DNA of 64,000 bases, taken from assembly GCF_017347095.1 (NCBI RefSeq), contig NZ_JADPRZ010000001.1:308134-372133 (forward strand), given 5' to 3'. The stretch is from Sporosarcina sp. E16_8. GTDB lineage: Bacteria; Bacillota; Bacilli; Bacillales_A; Planococcaceae. Under the pieces are notes generated by a model. The model was not told the origin of the DNA and did no database searches. It worked only from the letters and a program-made list of their open reading frames with translations. Below, piece by piece: positions 9,994 to 17,539 of this stretch (the stretch's first letter is position 1; every line of letters begins with the position of its first letter). The position numbers were made by a program, and so were the translations under genes.

Positions 9994-11046
9994 TCAGTCC
10001 ATCATTGCTGAAGTTACGTATCCGTGAAGCAACTGTGCTGATGCTTTTAGCGAATCGATATGTGTCCGTTCCAATGCATGTGAAGATTCGATGCCTGGAC
10101 CAAATAAAGCATGTTTCACGTCAAAGCCCGCTCGGATTGCAGCAGATGCGTCTGAACCGTAAAACGGGTAAATATCAAGTTTAAATGGAATGTTACCTTC
10201 TTTGCAAAGACCCGTCAAATGTTGTGTCAACGCATAATGGTATGGCCCGCTTGAATCTTTAGCACAAATCGATACTGTATATTCGTCCGAAGTTTGGCCA
10301 TCACCAATCGCTCCCATATCAACCGCGATATACTCAACAGTCTCTACTGGAATATTAGAGTTACCCCCATAACCGATTTCTTCATTGTTAGAAATATAGA
10401 AATGCGTCGTATGTGGAAGTGTAACCTTTTCTTCCTTTAATGAACGAATTAATCCCAGTAAAAGGGCTGTACTCGTTTTATCATCAAGGTGACGTGACTT
10501 AATGAAACCGCTATCCGTCACTTCAAAACGCGGATCGAATGATACAAAATCGCCCACTTCAATACCCAGTGCTCGTGTTCCAGCTGCATCCGTTACTTTC
10601 TCGTCAATACGCACTTCGATATTTTCCGCGCTTCGTTCTGCCGTTCCAGCGTTTTTGTAGACATGGACAGTTGTTTGGTGCATAAGGATTGTTCCACGTA
10701 CTTCTTTCCCTGATGCTGTATGGATGAGGCAGTATTCCCCTTCAACCGCGTTCCAATTAAAGCCACCAATCATTGTCAACTTCAGGCGACCATCGCTTTT
10801 AACTTCTTTCACCATCGCGCCGAGCGTGTCCGTATGCGCCGTAAGCAGACGATGGCGCGTTGAATCTGTTCCTTCAATCGTTGCAATAATTGCTCCTTTG
10901 TTTGTTTGCTTATGCGTTACCCCGATTTCATTGAGTTCCTTCGCTATCAGTTTCATCACTTTCTCCGTATAACCTGATGGACTCGGTGTCTCCACAAGTC
11001 TTTTAAGTAGGTCAACAATACGTTTTTCATCAAATCCTGTTGTCAT
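9994..11046 (-). CDS. M42-family metallo-aminopeptidase
   Basis: A 350-residue peptidase of the M42 family (glutamyl aminopeptidase/deblocking type; YsdC and YtoP in B. subtilis are about 360). Di-metal motifs are visible: LLTAHTDTLGAM (His and Asp), RHLDDKTSTALLL (bridging Asp), SNNEEIGYGG (Glu-Glu base and ligand), and AVDMGAIG. These enzymes form large tetrahedral shells that trim peptides in the cytoplasm. The start follows AAAGGGGAAATAG. It stands 13 bp upstream of murE in one transcription unit, but a role in wall-peptide turnover would be speculation. Confidence 0.85.
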   Translation of the reverse strand: MTTGFDEKRIVDLLKRLVETPSPSGYTEKVMKLIAKELNEIGVTHKQTNKGAIIATIEGTDSTRHRLLTAHTDTLGAMVKEVKSDGRLKLTMIGGFNWNAVEGEYCLIHTASGKEVRGTILMHQTTVHVYKNAGTAERSAENIEVRIDEKVTDAAGTRALGIEVGDFVSFDPRFEVTDSGFIKSRHLDDKTSTALLLGLIRSLKEEKVTLPHTTHFYISNNEEIGYGGNSNIPVETVEYIAVDMGAIGDGQTSDEYTVSICAKDSSGPYHYALTQHLTGLCKEGNIPFKLDIYPFYGSDASAAIRAGFDVKHALFGPGIESSHALERTHIDSLKASAQLLHGYVTSAMMD

Positions 11047-11142
11047 TTCTATTTCCCCTTTCCCTTACGCGTCGAAATAGGTTATTCTATCCCCATATGG
11101 AATCATGTATGATAAGTATAAAGATAGTTTATGGGGTGCCAA

Positions 11143-12714
11143 ATGAAAAATTCGACTGTGGTCCATTCACGCAATATGTTTATTATACTTTTTTTTGTCC
11201 CTAGCGTCATCGTACACCTTTTCATGTCCTATTATTTAGGTTTTTCTAGTGAAATGATTGCAGCCCTTTTTGGATTGTTTATCGTTACTGTGCTGTTTGT
11301 CTTTTATAAATCGGGGATGAATTCTCTTACTTTTCGAATCCCCCTAATAATTGGGTACATTCTATATATATTTATTACAAACTTACTAAATCCTGATTTA
11401 GTGCAATTATTTTATCTTATCTTCCCTGTCGCCTTAGTGGCAGTCTACAATATCACTTGGTTAAACGTACTGATTACGCTCATCACAGGTATAGAAGTTT
11501 TTGTTTTATTCTACTTATTCAGTCCGATTTATAGATCAGTGGATGAAGCTCAACTTCTCCCAAATATAGCTTTCATTTTTAGCATGGCGGTAGTCCTATG
11601 CCTACTGTATACGTTCAGAATCACGCCTTTTTGGAACACTATCTTCAAGGAAAACAAGAAGATGAATGTTTTACTTACATCTAAAGAATGCTATCTCGAC
11701 CTTTTTATTGAGCATTCAGAAGATGCAATTGTCATGTTCGACCTAGATCAGAACATCGTCGCAATGAATCCCGCGTTTGAAAAAATGTATGGCTGGAAGC
11801 GTGAGGAATGCATGGGGCGTGCGCCGCGACTCTTCCCTTCATCCGAAGATTCAATAATAGCCGAGAGGACTCAGAACTTATTGGATGGAAAAAGCTTTCA
11901 TTTTCTGCGAACGAAAGAAATGAGGAAAGATGGTACTATATTTAATGCCGAACTGACATTAGCGCCCATCTATGATGTCGATAAAAAGTTGGTCGCTACA
12001 TCCTTCATCGCACGCGACATCACGCTTAAGTTACAAGCAGAACAATTCCAAATCGATACAGAAAAACTAAAAGCAATCGGTGAGATTGCTGCAAGCGTCG
12101 CCCATGAAGTACGTAACCCTATGACGGCAATTTCAGGATTCGTACAGATGATGAACAACGATCCCGCTAATCAATATCGAGCATACACCGAAATTATGTA
12201 TAACGAAATAAACCGTGTTGATTTGATAGTCAGTGAGTTTCTCGCTCTAGCAAAACCAAATTTAAAAAAATGCACCGAGTTCTACATAGAAAAGTCACTT
12301 CTAGATGTACTATCGATTTTTGAAACGGAATTTATTACTCGTTCTATTTTTTGTGATGTTCGGATTCCAAAGAATAATGCAATCATTAAGGGTAATGAAG
12401 ACGGTATGAAACAAGTTTTCATAAACATTCTCAAAAATGCTTGTGAAGCACTTGTGAAAAACGGCGTAATCACTGTCGTTGTCACATTCCAAGACGACAC
12501 GGTTTCCATTTTCATTAGCGATGACGGCCCCGGAATGGATCCTGAAACAATTGATAATCTATTTGAACCATTTTACACGACGAAAACAGAAGGTACTGGC
12601 CTCGGAATGCTTATTACAAAAAAAATCATCGTCGATCAAGGTGGAACGATAACCGTCAACAGCAAAATAAATCATGGAACCGAAACAACGATTATACTCC
12701 CGCTAAATAAATGA
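11143..12714 (+). CDS. Membrane PAS-domain sensor histidine kinase (sporulation-kinase-like)
   Basis: 523 residues: an N-terminal block of about six hydrophobic segments (residues 10-175), a PAS domain (about 185-300), a HisKA domain with the phospho-acceptor His near residue 321 in ASVAHEVRNPMTAISGF, and a HATPase domain with NILKNACEAL, DDGPGMD and GTGLGM. No response regulator is adjacent, which is usual for Bacillus Kin proteins feeding the Spo0F phosphorelay; that role is inference. The ATG at 11143 is preferred because GGGGTG lies 5 nt before it; an ATG four codons upstream lacks a ribosome site. Confidence 0.85.
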   Translation: MKNSTVVHSRNMFIILFFVPSVIVHLFMSYYLGFSSEMIAALFGLFIVTVLFVFYKSGMNSLTFRIPLIIGYILYIFITNLLNPDLVQLFYLIFPVALVAVYNITWLNVLITLITGIEVFVLFYLFSPIYRSVDEAQLLPNIAFIFSMAVVLCLLYTFRITPFWNTIFKENKKMNVLLTSKECYLDLFIEHSEDAIVMFDLDQNIVAMNPAFEKMYGWKREECMGRAPRLFPSSEDSIIAERTQNLLDGKSFHFLRTKEMRKDGTIFNAELTLAPIYDVDKKLVATSFIARDITLKLQAEQFQIDTEKLKAIGEIAASVAHEVRNPMTAISGFVQMMNNDPANQYRAYTEIMYNEINRVDLIVSEFLALAKPNLKKCTEFYIEKSLLDVLSIFETEFITRSIFCDVRIPKNNAIIKGNEDGMKQVFINILKNACEALVKNGVITVVVTFQDDTVSIFISDDGPGMDPETIDNLFEPFYTTKTEGTGLGMLITKKIIVDQGGTITVNSKINHGTETTIILPLNK

Positions 12715-12750
12715 AAAAAACCGCCATCCATTATCGGATGAGCGGTTTTA
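12715..12750. terminator. Bidirectional terminator between the kinase and aldehyde dehydrogenase genes
   Basis: AAAACCGCCATCC/GGATGAGCGGTTTT hairpin with A and T tracts on either side. It overlaps the last codons of the minus-strand gene. Confidence 0.8.
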
Positions 12751-14119
12751 CTATTTTTAATTTATTGCCATATGGCGGAAATGCTAGTGTCATTGGAATG
12801 GACGTGCTTTTTTTCATCATGGATTTTGCATGCGTGAACGTATCGAAACTCGCTTTTCCGTGGTACGCACTCATACCTGATGAACCGACCCCTCCAAATG
12901 GTAAATTCACGTTGCCAACGTGGGCAATCGTATCATTGATGCACCCTCCACCGAAGGGCAAGTTTTCAATGAAATAATCTGCCGCCTGACCGTTTTCAGT
13001 AAACATATATGCTGCAAGTGGTTTCGGCAATTGACGAATTCTCTGAACCGCTTCACCGAGATTATCATATGTCAAAATCGGTAAGATTGGACCAAAAATC
13101 TCATCCTCCATTGAAGCACTGTTCCATGAAACATTATCAAGCAGTGTAGGTTCAATGAATAAGTCAGAACGGTCTGAATAACCACCACTAATCAAATGCA
13201 CACGGTCGTTCTCAATAATTCCCACTAGACGATCGAAATGTTTAGTACTAACGATTCTGCCATAATCCGGACTTTGTGAAGCCTCTTTCCCGTAAAATTT
13301 CCGAACCGCAACATTCATTTTTTTAATAAGTTCCTCTTTGACGGAATGATGCACGAGGATATAGTCCGGTGCGACGCATGTCTGTCCGGTATTAACGAAT
13401 TTCCCCCAGACAATTCGTTCAGCGGCTTTTTGTAAATCCGCTGTCTGATCAACAAGCGCAGGACTTTTCCCACCGAGTTCAAGCGTAATCGGAGTCAATC
13501 GTTCAGCCGCCGCCTTCATGACAACTTTCCCTACAGCTACACTGCCTGTGAAGAACATATAATCGAATGAGGCATGGATGAGCGCAGACGTCTCCTCGCG
13601 CTCGCCTTCTACAACGCGTATATAATCAGACGAAAATGTTTCCGTCAATATCTTTTCAACAATACGAGCCGTGTGAACAGCAATCTCGGATGGTTTGACA
13701 ATTGAGCAATTACCGCCCGCAATCGCCCCGACAAGCGGTTCCATGACAAGTTGAAACGGATAGTTAAATGGACCAATGATTAGCACGGATCCGTATGGTT
13801 CACGAACAATGAAGCTTTTCGCTGGTTTCAAATGAACAGGCGTTTTCACCGTTTCATCTTTCATCCAATCTTCAAGGTGTTTAATCATATGTGAAATACT
13901 TGAAAGAACGAAACCTATTTCCGTTACATAAGACTCGAAAGGACTTTTACGAAGATCTTTATGTAATGCTTCCGTAATTTCCACTTCATTAGCGACAATC
14001 GCTTCTTTCAATTTTAAAAGCATTTCTTTGCGGAATGCAAAACTCCTTGTTTGGCCTGAAAAGTAGTATGCATGTTGGGAAGCAATCATCGTTTCTACGT
14101 CTTGTGCAGTAAAGTTCAA
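12731..14119 (-). CDS. Class 3 (YwdH-like) aldehyde dehydrogenase
   Basis: 462-residue NAD(P)-dependent aldehyde dehydrogenase of the short class 3 type, often acting on fatty or medium-chain aldehydes. Visible landmarks are the cofactor segment LIIGPFNYPFQL, FFTGSVAVGK, the general base Glu in TLELGGKSPALVD, the catalytic Cys in GQTCVAPDYILV, and the C-terminal INDTIAHVGNVNLPFGG. The start is the TTG at 14117-14119, with GGAGGG 6 nt upstream. A longer reading from a TTG at 14149 has no ribosome site. Confidence 0.85.
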   Translation of the reverse strand: MNFTAQDVETMIASQHAYYFSGQTRSFAFRKEMLLKLKEAIVANEVEITEALHKDLRKSPFESYVTEIGFVLSSISHMIKHLEDWMKDETVKTPVHLKPAKSFIVREPYGSVLIIGPFNYPFQLVMEPLVGAIAGGNCSIVKPSEIAVHTARIVEKILTETFSSDYIRVVEGEREETSALIHASFDYMFFTGSVAVGKVVMKAAAERLTPITLELGGKSPALVDQTADLQKAAERIVWGKFVNTGQTCVAPDYILVHHSVKEELIKKMNVAVRKFYGKEASQSPDYGRIVSTKHFDRLVGIIENDRVHLISGGYSDRSDLFIEPTLLDNVSWNSASMEDEIFGPILPILTYDNLGEAVQRIRQLPKPLAAYMFTENGQAADYFIENLPFGGGCINDTIAHVGNVNLPFGGVGSSGMSAYHGKASFDTFTHAKSMMKKSTSIPMTLAFPPYGNKLKIVKPLIR

Positions 14120-14199
14120 TTTATTCCCTCCATTTCTTTGTACCTTCAATCATAGTTAGAATTGTTGCAGGATGCAAAAGTTAGCACTTTATCCCACTG

Positions 14200-15138
14200 T
14201 CAAGTCAATAGAAGATCAATCAACTTTTGTATTTCAAGTCCTTCATCAAATGACACGAGCAGCGCAGTTTCACCGTTAGCCGCAGCTATGCACTCATCCG
14301 TAAGCGTTTTCACTGTATCGAAGGAAGTCAATATCTCAAAAGGACTGTCTTTTTGTGCCATGCTAAGTTCCGACCAATTGCGCAGTTTCAGAACACCTTC
14401 ATCTCCATATACTGTATAAGACAGTTCTTCTTGTTGACCAATTCCCGAAACTCCGTTCAAGAAGACCGGAATGTCATCCATAGTTTTTCCGATAGCAAGA
14501 ACACTCGTTTCCGCAAGCGTTTCATCTTCAGGATAAACGGTTTGGTGGGAAGTAATCGCAAGTTGACCAAACATCCTGTACATAAGTTGAAGATAATGCG
14601 GGAATACTTCTCGTGTAAAGCCACCTTGTTTTCGCGTTGCAATCCAAGGGTTTTGTTGCCATACACGTGGCCAATGCGGGAAATAAGTTTGGAGTTCAAT
14701 TCGAACGATTTGACCAATTTCACCCTCATTAATAAGTTTCATCATATGCCGAACAGACGAGCTATACATGAGTGGAAAATGCATCGCGGTTTGAATTTCA
14801 TTGTTCTCTGCAGCTGTAGCCATCACTAGTCCATCTGAGGCGTCGTGTGCAAGTGGTTTTTCACAAAGCACATTCAAGCCTTTTGAAATCGCGGCCGTAC
14901 TAAGTTCAGCATGCGATACAGGTGGAGTTCCAATATAGATCCAGTCGGGTTTCATCGCCAAAACCTCTTCATAAGAGGATGCCGCATATAGTCCGTATGT
15001 ATCCGCCATTTCAGTAAGACGTTCATCATTTTCATCATACAAGGCAATAATTGTTGCAGATTCGTTGTTACGTAATTGATTGATGATTCGCTCGCCAACA
15101 ATACCTGTACCGACTAGAGCAAATGTTGTTTTTTTCAC
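14200..15138 (-). CDS. Gfo/Idh/MocA-family oxidoreductase
   Basis: 312 residues with an N-terminal Rossmann fold (FALVGTGIVGERII) and the family's EKP signature in NVLCEKPLAHDASDG, followed by an alpha/beta substrate domain. The start is GTG behind AAAAGGGG. Members oxidise or reduce sugar-like substrates with NAD(P); no sugar operon adjoins it, so no substrate can be given. The gap to the aldehyde dehydrogenase is about 80 bp and co-transcription is possible. Confidence 0.8.
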   Translation of the reverse strand: MKKTTFALVGTGIVGERIINQLRNNESATIIALYDENDERLTEMADTYGLYAASSYEEVLAMKPDWIYIGTPPVSHAELSTAAISKGLNVLCEKPLAHDASDGLVMATAAENNEIQTAMHFPLMYSSSVRHMMKLINEGEIGQIVRIELQTYFPHWPRVWQQNPWIATRKQGGFTREVFPHYLQLMYRMFGQLAITSHQTVYPEDETLAETSVLAIGKTMDDIPVFLNGVSGIGQQEELSYTVYGDEGVLKLRNWSELSMAQKDSPFEILTSFDTVKTLTDECIAAANGETALLVSFDEGLEIQKLIDLLLT

Positions 15139-15281
15139 TGATACAACCCCTTTTTATGGATAGTTTAGTAAAGGCGTAAGGATAGGTCGAACGATTCCTT
15201 TTCAACCTTTGACGTTTTGTATTATAGCATCGATGGGAATAGAATATTCAACTAACAAAGAATTTAAAGGAGGAAATGGAC

Positions 15282-15425
15282 ATGACAACAACTGATACTT
15301 GGTGGGAAACGATCTTTGAAGGAAATCTTTCATTGGGAATTAATAAAGAGCGTCTTGTTGAACTTGAAGAAGAAAATTTCCTTTATTTTGATGAAGAGCA
15401 GCAACTGCAGGTGCCTGCACACTGA
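15282..15425 (+). CDS. Small hypothetical protein, 47 residues
   Basis: A short ORF with a near-perfect ribosome site: AAAGGAGG ends 9 nt before the ATG. It reads MTTTDTWWETIFEGNLSLGI and ends LQVPAH. The product is strongly acidic, with a central LEEENFLYFDEEQQ run, and has no membrane segment or signal. A strong terminator follows 50 bp downstream, so promoter, ORF and terminator make a compact unit between divergent and convergent neighbours. I do not recognise a family. Confidence 0.6.
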   Translation: MTTTDTWWETIFEGNLSLGINKERLVELEEENFLYFDEEQQLQVPAH

Positions 15426-15474
15426 TAATTAGTGTAACTAACATGACAACGACACCCATTTCCAATGGACCCTA

Positions 15475-15519
15475 AAAACAGCTTTTCCTTGAATTTAAAA
15501 TGGGAAAGCTGTTTTTTTT
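15475..15519 (+). terminator. Terminator after the 47-residue ORF
   Basis: AAACAGCTTTTCC pairs with GGGAAAGCTGTTT, followed by a run of eight T. Confidence 0.85.
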
Positions 15520-15567
15520 CATGTGTAAGAATGGTGAGTTGTGTTTTTTTGGTGGTGCATTGCGTTG

Positions 15568-15639
15568 TTTAGTTTCTGGCTTTTGTAGTTTAGTTTCGTT
15601 GATACGCTGGTTAGTTTTCTGCTTATGTTGTTTACTTTC
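15568..15639. repeat. Short degenerate tandem array, four 20-21-bp units
   Basis: The core GTTTAGTTTC recurs at 15568, 15589, 15610 (as GTTAGTTTTC) and 15630 (as GTTTACTTTC), i.e. spacing 21, 21, 20 bp, with unrelated filler between cores. It lies in the tail-to-tail gap between the small ORF and the glycosylase gene. Same spacing rule as the larger arrays in this window. Confidence 0.6.
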
Positions 15640-15649
15640 CCATAAAACG

Positions 15650-16516
15650 TTACTCAATACTGTGCCATAGATAAAGCGCTGCATAACTTAAGTACGGTGA
15701 CCACTCTGGAAAGCGGGCAAGCATTTCATCTTGCGTTGGCTTACGATCCATATTCCATACCTTTTTCAATGCGTTTTGCAAACCAATATCCGCAAGTGGG
15801 AACAAATTCGGACGTCCGAGCCCAGACATAAGAAACCCCTGTGCAGTCCAAGGTCCCACACCACGATAAGCAACAAGTTTTGAAGTTACTTCATCGTCAT
15901 CCATTTGCCTGAATCGCTCAAGGTCAAGCGTCCCATCTGCTATCGATTGCGACAAACCAATGACATATTCAGCCTTTCGTGTGCTAAACTGCAGATCTCG
16001 AAGCGCTAGGACGTCAAGCGATGCGATACGCTCAGGGGATGGATAACGCCAGACATCATCCACCCTCTCTCCAAATGATTCTACAAAACGTTTCGTCAGC
16101 GTATGTGAGAATGACAAATTAAGTTGCTGGTGAATGATACTTTTCATGAGCGTTCCATATAATGAAAAACTTTTAATAAGCGGAGTTCCTTCATATTCAA
16201 GAAATAGCGGCCCAAGATCTGTTCCCGCAAAATGCAGCCCGATTGCATCTAACGGTTTATCAAAATGAAAGATCGATTTAACTGCTTCAATTTGAATGTC
16301 ATCAATTGCATTTCCCACTATAAATGAAGGTAGTTGTTTCGTGCCTATACTTTGTAGCATGACACTATTCCCTTCTTCCATAGGAATGCGAACTGAACGG
16401 CCTTGCAAATCCACTGAATTGACCGGGTCCCCCGCCAACCGAACAATTGCCCGATCGAAGTCATAGACATAGGGCAATGAAAATTGAACGTCGATTAGAA
16501 ACACCCCTTTATACAT
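15650..16516 (-). CDS. AlkA-like DNA-3-methyladenine glycosylase (YfjP-type)
   Basis: A 288-residue HhH-GPD base-excision glycosylase; B. subtilis YfjP is 287. The helix-hairpin-helix and catalytic loop are clear near residues 215-260: YRGVGPWTAQGFLMSG, then LFPLADIGLQNALKK with the catalytic Asp. The N-terminal part is AlkA_N-like. It should remove alkylated purines. The start is placed at the ATG at 16516 to match the family length; the ribosome site there is weak, and the frame stays open for 35 codons upstream. Confidence 0.85.
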   Translation of the reverse strand: MYKGVFLIDVQFSLPYVYDFDRAIVRLAGDPVNSVDLQGRSVRIPMEEGNSVMLQSIGTKQLPSFIVGNAIDDIQIEAVKSIFHFDKPLDAIGLHFAGTDLGPLFLEYEGTPLIKSFSLYGTLMKSIIHQQLNLSFSHTLTKRFVESFGERVDDVWRYPSPERIASLDVLALRDLQFSTRKAEYVIGLSQSIADGTLDLERFRQMDDDEVTSKLVAYRGVGPWTAQGFLMSGLGRPNLFPLADIGLQNALKKVWNMDRKPTQDEMLARFPEWSPYLSYAALYLWHSIE

Positions 16517-16631
16517 CGTTCTAGAACCTATTATACTCGTTTTTAAAAAACTTTCCCTAAAGGTGTTGACTTCTATTACAGAACCGCTATAATAGAAAAT
16601 GTGCAGTAAGCAGAAACACAATTTAATTCCC

Positions 16632-16704
16632 GGTTCCGTAGCTCAGCTGGGAGAGCACTACCTCGACAAGGTAGGGGTCGCTGGTTCGAGCCCAGTCGGG
16701 ACCA
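16632..16704 (+). tRNA. tRNA-Val (GAC)
   Basis: A 73-nt cloverleaf: acceptor GGTTCCG/CGGGACC, D-arm GCTCAGCTGGGAGAGC, anticodon stem CTACC/GGTAG with loop TCGACAA (anticodon GAC, Val), and T-arm GCTGGTTCGAGCCCAGT. CCA is not encoded. It stands alone and is followed by tandem terminators. Confidence 0.95.
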
Positions 16705-16723
16705 TTGGGTGCCAAACCCACAG

Positions 16724-16787
16724 AAAACCTTTAGGAACAAAGGTTTTTCCGAGAAAACATCATCTCTTCGGAGGTGGTGTTTTTTTA
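16724..16787 (+). terminator. Tandem terminators after tRNA-Val
   Basis: First hairpin AAAACCTTT/AAAGGTTTT with T run (16724-16749); second CATCATCTC-TTCG-GAGGTGGTG with seven T (16755-16787). The second has a stable TTCG tetraloop. Confidence 0.8.
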
Positions 16788-17112
16788 TGTTCAGGACTAA
16801 CTCAATTACAATATATAAAGGGATGAAAGATATAAAAAGTTGTAAGGAAGTATATCTTCCAGCCTAGATTATAAGTTACTCATTATTCACTCGTCTTAAC
16901 TAAAACTGAGTTTCTTGTTATTCAATAGGACCCATGAATTCTGGATTAATAACATACCCTTAGCCCTAACATCCACATTCTTCATTTCAGTCTTAACATC
17001 GACATCTCCACTTTTTATACTCGTAGGAGTATCAGTTTTTGCGGATGGCATATTGAAAGATAGTCGAACATTGAGTAAGGAATGGAGAAGTGATTTTAAA
17101 TCGGTTCAGATG

Positions 17113-17455
17113 TTATATGCTCGGTCTGCCGCGATATATGCTCGGTGGCAAGCTTATATGCTCGGTCACCACGTTATATGCTCGGTCACCACGTTATATG
17201 ATCGGTGGCAAACTTATATGCTCGGTCACCACGTTATATGCTCGGTGGCAAACTTATATGCTTGGTCACCACGTTATATGATCGGTAGCAAACTTATATG
17301 CTCGTTCACCACGTAATATGATCGGTAGCAAACTTATATGCTCGGTCACCACGTTATATGATCGGTGGCAAACTTATATTCTCGGTCACCACGTTATATG
17401 ATCGGTAGCAAACTTATATGCTTGGTCACCACGTTATATGATCGGTGGCAAAACC
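17113..17455. repeat. 20-bp tandem array, about 17 units of two alternating types
   Basis: The core TTATATGMTCGGT recurs every 20 bp (the first interval is 21). Two fillers follow the core, CACCACG and GGCAAAC (or AGCAAAC), mostly in alternation. Each unit holds a GGT-N-ACC dyad or its degenerate form. With 20-bp units the frame rotates, so open frames across it are not genes. It lies between tRNA-Val (+) and the TRAP operon (-). From 16788 to 17112 I see no gene. Confidence 0.9.
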
Positions 17456-17488
17456 CATGTGCTCAGTCGTTCGCCAATTCCTTAAACT

Positions 17489-17530
17489 AAAAATCCCTTC
17501 GCCTGATAAAACTCACAGCGAAGGGATTTT
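17489..17530 (-). terminator. Terminator of the TRAP operon
   Basis: AAATCCCTTCGC/GCGAAGGGATTT, 12-bp perfect stem with a 15-nt loop. AAAA and TTTT flank it. Confidence 0.85.
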
Positions 17531-17539
17531 CACGTTCTA

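Noticed and set aside
16915..17316. 133-codon open frame entering the 20-bp array
   Set aside because: No ribosome site, TTG start, and its second half is the tandem repeat read in rotating frames.
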